Position numbers and translations under genes: made by a program. Positions 45,188 to 53,812 of a DNA stretch of 64,000 bases are shown piece after piece. Within the stretch, counting starts at the first letter, position 1; every line of letters begins with the position of its first letter. The notes under the pieces were generated by a model. It saw only the letters and a list, made by a program, of their open reading frames with translations, was not told the origin of the DNA and searched no databases. Origin of the DNA: Phialophora verrucosa (lineage: Eukaryota; Ascomycota; Eurotiomycetes; Chaetothyriales; Herpotrichiellaceae); NCBI GenBank assembly GCA_002099365.1, contig MSED01000006.1:1116001-1180000 (forward strand), given 5' to 3'.

Positions 45188-47748
45188 CTATAATGTTCCA
45201 CCTGACTCTCCCATCCAGCATAACAACGACAGATTCTCCAAGAAGGGATCCATAGTAGTGTCTGTGGGGTCAAAAAGGTTCTGAAACTGAGATGGCGCTA
45301 TAGTATCTCCAGAGCCGGACCACGACAGCGAAGATAGACCACCCCAGATATCTTCAGGCGGTTGATGTTGTTCGGCCAACAATATCTCCGCCAATCCACA
45401 GCTATGGGTAGTGACATGCGGGAAGTAACTCCGGCAGTCGATACCGTGTGGCCACTGGAGGTGGACGTCAGGCAAAGAATGTTGTGGGAATGATTGGTTG
45501 TTATTCGATGTTAGGGGAATACCGCCATGAGAGGTGTCTGTTTGCCCTCCCGAGGGTTGCAATGGTGGCAGTTGTTGTGATGGCGGCCTTGAAGAGGTCC
45601 CTCTATATTGTTGGGAGTCTCGCTGCTGGTGTCCGTCATCTGCACCTTTAGCGGTGTTGGCAAGGTGTTCAAAGGCGCCGAGTCGATCGAACCCTCTGAC
45701 GAAAATGGCTGTTGACGGCCACAAATTGGCCAATTCATTCAACGCAACTCTGAGGATACGGATGTCGTTCGCTCCCGGGCCCGCCAACGATTCGATCCGC
45801 TGAGTATGCAGGAGGGCGACAATGGAGGTGCCTACGTACCAGCACGCTATGGCACCCAGAAACCTGATCTTACCTCGAGCGAGAAGGTCCTTGAATATGC
45901 GAGCAACGCACGAGGCGGACAAGACCGCGGCACTGTAGGCTTCAGGAAATGGCTTCGAAGGTTGTTGGGATGACCAGTTCAAGTGTAAGATGGTGACAGT
46001 TGTCAAATAGGGCAGGTGAAGTTTCAGGACGTCCCGATCAAACCGACGCGATCGGTCCGACATGTCAGGCAATTGGAGGTGGGCAGGTAAGTTGCTTATC
46101 CAGGCAATGAGTTCTTCGGCAAGTGTGGTGGGAAAAGAAAATGGTTGTCCTCCTTCCGTCGGACGCGAGAGATGCTGACTGATGCGTCCGATAATGGCGC
46201 ATAGTCGTACCCAGTAGATGAAGATCTCTGCGCGAGGATCTTCCGACGAGCCAAAATCGTTAAGCGAGGGCTCTCGCACGTTGCAGTCTTCCGGGCTGAT
46301 GGTGAGCGGTCGGCCTTGACACATGGCCGTTAAGCGTTCTCTGGCCTGAGGCAATATCATATCAGACATGACTAGTGTAAAAGCCAGGTAATACTGCAAG
46401 TCCAGACTTACGAAGAGTGTCCACCAGATCCTTCGTCTTAACCCTTGTGCCGCGGCACCACCTACATCCTCCACGTTTCTCGGTTCGCGGTGCAGACCCA
46501 TCTGCTGGGCATACTTGATGGCGATTCCCGTCCACCACCAAGAAGCATCCTTGTGTACTTGTGACGGACTTTAGACCAACATTTAGCGTACGTGCTAGCA
46601 TCAAGAAGCAGGTATTCAGACTTACCCTCGCGGAGCCCACCAGTAAAAGAGCATGATGGATTGTAGAGAGACCAGAGGATTGCTCTCTTCGTCCAAGTAA
46701 AAGAGCATCTTTGCGCGATCGTAGTAGTCTTTCGCGCGCGCATGTTGCATGATGGGTGGGCGAACTTGCATCCCCAACAATGCCAATGCATTGATGAGAA
46801 GATGCGAAGCTGAACCATCGGTCTGGCAGTCGAATGTTTGTTTGTCCAGCACCGGACACCAAGGCCAGCAATAGTTGAAATAAGTCTCGGCAAAGCTTTG
46901 TTGGAGCTCAATAGGAGGCAGGTTGCTGTCGTTGGTCATACAGGCTACGCGATCTCCACCTCCTTGCTGTTGGGCTCCGGCAGTAGTGGTGGTGGCGATG
47001 ACTCGGTAGTCGGGTTCGAAGAGTGTCAACAATCCATTTCCGCCAAGGTACCCTACAGTAGGTGACGGGCCATGAGAGATCGTTGAGGGTATCTCGGGAC
47101 TAAGAACTTCGGCACCAGCTGCCCGTACGCCTGGCAATGAAGACCTGTCCTTCCCTGATGATGCGGAGGGCAAAGCCATCTGAGATGGTTCGCACTGCTG
47201 CTCTTGTGCTGGTGATTGGTCTTGATGCTGTTGCCGTAGTGGCTGCCCCTGCTGAAGGGCTGGGTCGTCAACGTCAATACCAACATCCACTAACAATGCA
47301 TCCTCGTCGGTGGCCGTCGGTCGTTGAAGAAACTGCGCCTGGCTTCTTAACGCCGGAAGGATTGGTGCGTGAGAGTTTGAAGTTTCTCGAGCGAGACCTT
47401 GGTCTTTTCTGCGGCGTTTGGGTAGGCGTGCTCTAGATAACTTGTCAACTCGTTGAACAAGAGCCCTCAAACCTATCTTTCACCCAGCAATGCAGGGGGG
47501 CATTCAAGCACAAGATGACAGAAATCAGCGACGGAAAACCGGTAGCCGGTGGTGCAGGCCGCAATGATAAGGAGCAGGACAGAAACTCACTGACACACGA
47601 TCGACGACTCGAGGCAGTTGTGGCAGCATTCGTAGCCATCTCTTTTTCGGCTCTCGTAATCACAGCGCAGTTTGCGGGCGTGGCACTGCAAGCAAACAAT
47701 TCTCGCACGACCCCGGCGAGACTGATGCTGTTCGACAGCCATGATCAT
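45188..47748 (-). CDS. Zn2Cys6 transcription factor with fungal_trans domain
   Basis: A nuclear regulator. Minus-strand exons 47748-47591, 47465-46626, 46568-46412 and 46345-45188 sum in frame to 770 residues. The binuclear zinc cluster is Cys19, Cys22, Cys29, Cys42, Cys45 and Cys52 (CLQCHARKLRC...CCHNCLESSIVC), followed by a basic linker and a Gln-rich stretch. The middle homology domain is clear: FAETYFNYCWPWCPVLDKQTF, KDASWWWTGIAIKYAQQMGL and RRRIWWTLF|ARERLTAMCQGRP. The third intron (46346-46411) is 66 nt with no stop codon, so it could be read through, but removing it restores the normal WWTLF-ARERL join. Its neighbours (Ldh2, lactonase, NmrA-like, PrpD) are plausible targets. Confidence 0.93.
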
Positions 47749-48133
47749 TCTTTCAAAATGCTAAGGGTACGCACATCTCATTGGGCCGAGGCTGATGCGG
47801 ACAGGTTATTGGAAAGGTGGTGGGACGAAAAGATGGAAGAGCTTACAGCTGACGTTGCCTTGGGTGGGCGAAGCCAAGAGCCCCCCAGCGAGTTGGACGA
47901 TGGGGATTGCTTCGGTCTCGGGGCTTGAAGTCTTGGAAGTTTGGGGGTCGCTTTGAGATACCTTTGCGGTCAAGGTCGCAGGGCTGGGTTACACATTTAC
48001 AATAACCTCTCCAGAGTATTACTCTACGCATCTAGGCACCTGCGGCTGACATATGCGCAGTATTTCCGATCTTCTATCGCTCCGAATGAGCTGCTCGTCT
48101 GACTATTTGTGTGCATCTGTACCTGAACCCTGA
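47749..48133. other. Spacer between Ldh2 gene and regulator
   Basis: About 385 bases holding the regulator promoter and the 3' end of the Ldh2 gene; nothing else seen. Confidence 0.5.
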
Positions 48134-49210
48134 CTAGTCTCTATCAGCCTTGCCTTGAAGCTGTCGAATTACTTCTTCCGGCACAGTGAACCATCCCCGC
48201 TCCTTAGCCTCGCGCCGGCCTTTGGTACTTCGTTCGTATGGCATTCTCGCAGGCTCATAGCCAGGAAGCATCTTTGTGGCTCTAATATTCTCGCAAAATC
48301 TGTCGGCGTCCCGCTGCACCCGGTCCAGAGGCTGTAGCACACTTGGATCGAACGCCACGATCAAAAACCCGAACCCTGAGAGGAAAGGTGTGGGTTCAGA
48401 ACTTCCCGCTACAATGCCCAAAAGCTGCACCATCATGGCGAGGCCACTGCCTTTGTGGCCGCCCCAGACAGTTAACGCGCCCTCCATAACCTTGAGAGGA
48501 TTTGTGGTCAAGTGGCCCTCTTTGTCAACGGCTGAGCCTTCGGGAAGGCTCGTACCCAGCCGTTCGGCCAGCTTGACCTGCGCATACATAATATTGCTGG
48601 TACCAATGTCCCAGATCACAGGCGAATTTCGGTCAGAGGTGGGAAAGCCGATGCAGAATGGATTGGTGCAGAATTTTGCTTCGGTGCCACCATGAGGTGC
48701 GACAATAGGGGTGCCGTTGGACGCGATAAAGGTCACCAGACCCTCCTGAGAGGCCATCTCACTGTAGTAAGCCAGGTTGCCACTATACCAGAGGCCGCTC
48801 GCGCCAACAACCGAGACCCCAGTGGCCTTTGCCTTGTCGATGGCCATCTGCGTCGCGCGTTGGGCCACCAAGTACCCTACAGAGTCGTTGCCGTCAAGGT
48901 GAGCAAAAGCTGGTCCGTCACGTGTCAGTTCAATCTCCCGTCCCTGAGGGTGCATCGACGAGTTGCTCTTGAGATAATCGATGATACTCAGTGCCCGTGC
49001 CAGTCCCGCAAAAGGCTGTCCCCGCAGCTCTGCATCGACGAGATGATCGGTTATGATAGCGGACTGTTCGGAAGTATAGCCTGCCCGTTGTAGAGCTCGT
49101 TGGCAAAGCTCGATAGCAACCGGTATAGATATTCTCGAGTTCTCGGGGGCATCACGTGAGGCTCCCGTCGGTGTTGAAGATTGCCACTTTGGGCTTTGCG
49201 TTGTGATCAT
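48134..49210 (-). CDS. Ldh2/malate-dehydrogenase-family oxidoreductase
   Basis: A single-exon gene of 358 residues, normal for the type 2 malate/L-lactate/ureidoglycolate dehydrogenase family, which interconverts 2-hydroxy and 2-oxo acids (or imines) with NAD(P)H. Family blocks: LVDAELRGQPFAGLARAL, SGLWYSGNLAYYSEMA, SNGTPIVAPHGG, TNPFCIGFP, VIWDIGTSN and GGHKGSGLAMMVQLLG. Oddity: the usual RGHxSHG histidines read RGQPFAG and the NSxHxG histidine reads GLWYSGN. So the usual catalytic histidines are replaced while the cofactor region (GGHKGSGL) is intact. Chemistry may therefore differ from classic members. It is divergent from a lactonase-like gene, so hydrolysis of a lactone to a hydroxy acid followed by its oxidation is an attractive inference. 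Confidence 0.88.
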   Translation of the reverse strand: MITTQSPKWQSSTPTGASRDAPENSRISIPVAIELCQRALQRAGYTSEQSAIITDHLVDAELRGQPFAGLARALSIIDYLKSNSSMHPQGREIELTRDGPAFAHLDGNDSVGYLVAQRATQMAIDKAKATGVSVVGASGLWYSGNLAYYSEMASQEGLVTFIASNGTPIVAPHGGTEAKFCTNPFCIGFPTSDRNSPVIWDIGTSNIMYAQVKLAERLGTSLPEGSAVDKEGHLTTNPLKVMEGALTVWGGHKGSGLAMMVQLLGIVAGSSEPTPFLSGFGFLIVAFDPSVLQPLDRVQRDADRFCENIRATKMLPGYEPARMPYERSTKGRREAKERGWFTVPEEVIRQLQGKADRD

Positions 49211-49933
49211 CCTTGCGTTGCAGCGATGGCTTCTAATTCATATCGGATTCTTGGACAAGTCGAGCAATAAATGGCCTTGCTGTAAGTCATATCCCACCTG
49301 CCTCAGCCACTTCCCAGCGGATTGGCGGGCAATGTCCATGTGGACGTCATACACAGTCCGTAGCCCGCCATCACACCTCCAGGCAATTCTCGCACTCCCA
49401 TGAACGTCCAGACTTCGTCATCAGGGTTACCGGCCTCCAATACGATCTGTGGGGAGAGGACTCTAGGGTGGTACCGTGGAAGGAAATGGGCGGTAACTGT
49501 CTCCAAGCTGCTCTGGCAGAGGCATATAGGTGATTGGCTCCCAGTGCCGAAGAGCCATAATGCCGGCAATCCTCGGCATTAGGCATGGCACAGGCACTCC
49601 ACATGGCAATCAGTCAAGTCTTGAGCCATGAGCCGAACCCCGTTTGTATCTTTTCCAGCCTTCTCCATCCTATGACAGCACTTTACAGCGGCTGAGAATG
49701 TAGAGAGAATCCGGGGAGTTCCTGGAGAAATCCTTCTTCGTTCGGGAGCAGTCCTTCGAATGACAAATACGGGGTATGGGTTGTTCATACATCAAAGGGA
49801 GACCGCCTACGTCGTCTTCAGATCCTAGAGAATCGTCTCTCCTACATCCACTCTGTGCAAACAGATCACGATGCTTGTGGTATCCTGAGTCTAGTCAGGG
49901 GTCTCTCCGTAGCTGTACTCTGAGATAGGCGAC
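49211..49933. promoter_or_regulatory. Divergent promoter region of Ldh2 and lactonase genes
   Basis: These 723 bases lie between two head-to-head genes and should hold both promoters; co-regulation is likely. No operator recognised. Confidence 0.45.
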
Positions 49934-51209
49934 ATGGCACAACACCGAGACAATGGCATGACAAATCACGCAGACGGCACAAGAATCGACCTCAGCATTC
50001 CGCCATCGTCAGCCTCGGTGTCAGTCAAGATCATTGATATTGCCAGCGTCAACAACGTACCCTCGCACGCGCTCTTCACACCTCCAGTGAAGGGCATAGA
50101 CGTTCACGGAGCCCCTTCATTCTGTTTCCTAATCGAACATTCCTCGGGTCAAAAAGTTTTGTTCGACCTGGGCATCCGCAAGGACTGGGAGAACCTTGCT
50201 CCAGCCATTACAGAGCGGTTCAAGAAGGTCGGCCATCAGCCTGTGGCGGAGAAGAACGTATCCGAGCTATTAGACGAGTTCGGTGTGGGCAAGGACAACG
50301 TTAACGCTGTCATTTGGAGGTAACTCGGTCTCTAAAAGGCCTGCCATTGAGATCTGAATCAGCGCTGACAGCCACCACAGCCACGCTCATTGGGATCACA
50401 CCGGCGACATGTCGACGTTCCCAGGCCACACGGATTTGGTCGTCGGTCCCGGGTTCAAGGATTATTATCTCGGTGGGGACGGCAACTCAGCGTTGGGCGG
50501 GATCCTACCAAGTGATGTAGAGTAAGTCTCCGTTCCCGCTATTCTTGCGGCAGAATGTGCATGATATAATGGACCGCGTTTGGCTAACTTGGTGCTTTTC
50601 AAACACAGAGGACGCCTCGTGCGCGAGATTAGCTTCAAGGAACCCAACATCGTCAAGATTGGCCACTTTCCCGCCTATGACTACTTCAACGACGGTTCGA
50701 TGTACCTGCTCGACAGTCCCGGACACTGCGTCGGTCATCTCTGTGCGTTGGTCCGCACCAGTACGTCGCCAGACACATTCATTTTTATGGGTGGTGACGC
50801 CGCGCACCATTGTGGCGAGTTCCGCCCATCTCAGTACGTGCCCTTGCCTGACACCATCACGCTTTATCAGCACGGTCGCCATGCCCAGTTCTGTCCGGCA
50901 TCATGGTACGAAGACCTGCAGATCTCGCGACACCGGGATCCCAAAGGCCCATTGTGGCAGCCGTCTTTTGGTCACAATACGGAAGAGGTCATGACCACCA
51001 TCGGACACATGCAGGAGTGCGACGGCGACGAGAACGTCCTTGTCATCCTCGCTCATGACGCGTCCGTGAGATCTCTTAATGTGCCCACGTTTCCAGACTC
51101 GATCAACGACTGGAAAAGTCGTGGGTTAGGTACGGAGCTCAAATGGAGCTGGATCGGCGAGATCTTGTCTACCATGGATTCCAATGGGGAAAAAGTACCT
51201 AGAGTGTAG
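49934..51209 (+). CDS. Metallo-beta-lactamase-fold hydrolase, lactonase-like
   Basis: By family a zinc hydrolase acting on lactones (AHL lactonase/AttM-like group). Exons 49934-50319, 50381-50521 and 50609-51209 sum in frame to 375 residues. The metal motif HxHxDH is seen as His130, His132, Asp134 and His135 ([10 protein letters not shown]). [10 protein letters not shown] supplies the next His, MGGDAAHH the bridging Asp, and LAHDASV the last His region. The N-terminal [16 protein letters not shown] and [21 protein letters not shown] are typical of fungal members. Signal peptide absent, so probably cytosolic. It is divergent from the Ldh2 gene and in the same region as two lactone- or ester-forming BVMOs, which supports a role in opening a lactone product; this is inference. 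Confidence 0.92.
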
Positions 51210-52343
51210 ATTCCATGGAAACACCCTCGTCATATCTAGAGTCCATGTATCCTCCCTTGTTGGGTTGGAAGTTGTGAGCAGGATGTTGCCATATCTCCAG
51301 AGGAGTTCAATTGCCCGTTTCAGTAATTTTGTGTACCGCGCTTCGCTGACATGTTCTTTGCGGAGTGAATCTGCTGTCTAACGATGTAATATTTCTACTA
51401 GTCCTTAGTGAACCCTTGGAACGGGCACAATGGACGCAGGATGGCCTCTCGCGGCGCCCATGGACTGTCGATTAGTTGTCAGACAAAAAGAGATGATTTT
51501 CACGGTGCTCGAGGATATTTTCTAGGACCATGAAGATTCTTTTGGGATTCCAGACATCCCCTTGACATATCCGTGTATCACGAACATGATGTCACCTTTG
51601 TGATAGATCCTACAATGTTAAGATAGCACAGGAAGTGGTTACGTCGTGGATTAGTAGCATTGTGAACATACTAAACCTTGGCCTCTGGGATCCCAGCTTC
51701 AATGTTACAACGTTGCTCGGAAGGCCTAAGTCCCTAGCTCCCCACCACCCTCTCGGTTATTATACAAGAACACTTTTTCGGGGCACGCTACTAGGCAGCT
51801 AAGCGGCTAGGGCACATTCGTGCAATCAGAGCAGTGAACAGCACTCGCTCCTCGCAGAGGTGAAACGATCACTTGGCTCTTTTGTGTAACGGCCGACATT
51901 GCGACCCAGCCTATTGTATCGTAAGAAGATGCGCCGCCAGCCGCCGGTGCAGAGCACAAGGGCTCGGCCTGCCATCCCTCTTCCGGACCAAGCGGTTCCT
52001 GGATTCGGCTTTCATATGTTCGAACGTGCTTTGCTGATCAAGAACCGTGACTCAAGCGCTCCTATGTACTCGTAATACTATTGCGTAGTAGGCATCCTCC
52101 ACATCCATCGGTACTGCTCAGTACAACAAAAACGCTGAACCGAGAGACAGTCCCGCGCTCCTTCCTGGACCCTTACCGCTGTATAAAGCCACCCACTACT
52201 TCGCCATCGCCGTGGCAGACCCAACTCGCAGATCGCTCGCCATCACTATAGAGGGGGCGAAGTGCGACTCTTGTCGACTGACCCCTACCTTCCAACCCCT
52301 CTGCTTCTTCCCTGTTCTCGCTGCTCCTGCTAAGTCGGTTCGC
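51210..52343. other. Gene-poor region, no gene seen
   Basis: About 1.1 kb without a supported coding frame; together with the following relic it separates the metabolic genes from the housekeeping block. Confidence 0.5.
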
Positions 52344-52870
52344 TCACTTATCAGCCTGCGGCGAGGCAGATTCCAGCTTAGCGACCACCTCATAGGCTAA
52401 TACAGAAGCCGGCAGGGCGTAGAGTTCGAGTGTAAACTGCACGACGCGTCCCTATGTCAATGCCTCACGACGAGTAGACCATCTCTGAGGCATTTCTTCA
52501 TTAGTCCATGACCCGATAGCCCTCTACAGTCGAGGGATCCGTTGCCGAGAATGGAGCCACCGCTATACCATTCAATTCATAAACAGGCGCTGTGCCGTTC
52601 TTTCCGTAGAGTTAGAGGGTCGAGCGGTTCTTCACCCGTGCAAAGGCGACAGCGTAGAGGTTTAGTGCGACGGGTGGCTATAGGTATATTGAAGCACGGG
52701 TCCCCGTGGAGAAGTTAGTAGTTTTGCGCTTTGTGTGGTGTCAGAGTGCCATGACCTCGGCGACTGTGGCCGAGATTGAGAGTCCGATGGGATGACAATA
52801 ACTGTGAAGGCTAGAGATAGACTACAGTGTAGGCAAAGGTGAAAGCAGCGAGGGCAGGATCGCCCTGATA
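52344..52870 (-). pseudogene. Decayed coding relic, family unknown
   Basis: The minus strand shows protein-like pieces in more than one frame, broken by stops: DPALAAFTFAYTVVYL near 52810-52865; LYAVAFARVKNRSTL, then a stop, then YGKNGTAPVYELNG and ATDPSTVEGYRVMD (about 52660-52503); and VQFTLELYALPASVLAYEVV...KLESASPQADK (52442-52344). The composition resembles an extracellular enzyme or accessory domain, but I cannot name the family. Frame changes and stops indicate a pseudogene. Confidence 0.35.
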
Positions 52871-53812
52871 AAGTAGTGAGCAGGGTTAGAGGTGCACTGG
52901 CCATGCCTCCTCGTTCCTAAGTTGGTGGACGACCGTAGGCGAAGAATGTCAATTGATCAATGCTGCTTTTAGGCAATTACTAAAATACTAATTCAATGCG
53001 CCAACCAGTGCCATAAAACGGCGTGGCCCACCAAGCTAACGAGGGTCTAGGGAGTAGGAGTCCGAGGGTCTGGCGCCGCAGCGGTCCAGCGTTTCTAGGC
53101 ACCCGGCCCCCGTCAGCCCCCACGACAGGTGAGACACGGGTGACTTCTCACCCGGCTCACCCCCTGACTCGTGCGAGCCGGGGGTGAGCACAGGGCGGCA
53201 TCACCCTAATCCGAAGGGAGGGTGAGCTGGCCGTGGATTTACCTCCTCTTGGCGGAACTCAACATCGCCCTCTATGCACACCTCAAAACACGTGTAGACG
53301 TCTTGTCAGCCTAACACAAGGGAGACGGCTCATCCTCCGCATTCAAAGTCTGTCATATTCAGGTGATGTCATGATTCAATAGCGGCATTTTCGATCACTG
53401 TGAGCTGGCTGGTTTATGCTCGACAGCTGTTGAACCGCGAAGTCCGCTTCACAATACCGCACAGCCTGGATAGGAACGCAAATCGCTGTGCCGTATGCAT
53501 TGGAAGTGAAGAGTACGGCCAATTCTACAGTCAGTCACGGATCAGCAATCAACACGTTCACTGGCTGCGGTATTGTCTAACTGGAAGCCGCTTCTCGCCA
53601 CCAAGAAGTGTTGGCTTGTTTTCGAACTCCGTCCACAACGATATCAATATCTGGGGGGACGGCAATCTTGCGACCGCGTATGCGACATGTCAATTGCCGG
53701 CTGCATCCAGGAAACGAGCCAGCCGGAGGAGCTTTGAGGCCTAGGACCTTGACATTTGCGACAACAATCCAGGCCTAAACGTTGGAGTTACAAATTCACC
53801 TCAATTGCCACG
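52871..53812. other. Gene-poor region before APC15
   Basis: About 940 bases holding the GC-rich hairpins at 53137-53189 and the promoter of the Apc15 gene. An open frame at 53400-53744 starts with GTG and shows no domain; not accepted as a gene. Confidence 0.45.
53137..53189. repeat. Two adjacent GC-rich hairpins
   Basis: First hairpin: cgggtga (53137-53143) pairs with tcacccg (53148-53154) over a 4-nt loop. Second: gctcaccccc (53155-53164) pairs with gggggtgagc (53180-53189) over 15 nt. Related gggtgagc copies follow near 53220. They could be the end of a degraded mobile element. Confidence 0.7.

Noticed and set aside
8391..51209. Secondary-metabolite biosynthesis cluster
   Set aside because: No polyketide synthase, NRPS, terpene cyclase or prenyltransferase was found; the enzyme set fits breakdown better. 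The TRI12-type pump alone does not imply toxin synthesis.
53400..53744. 114-residue frame upstream of Apc15
   Set aside because: It starts with GTG, shows no domain or codon signature, and lies where the Apc15 promoter is expected.
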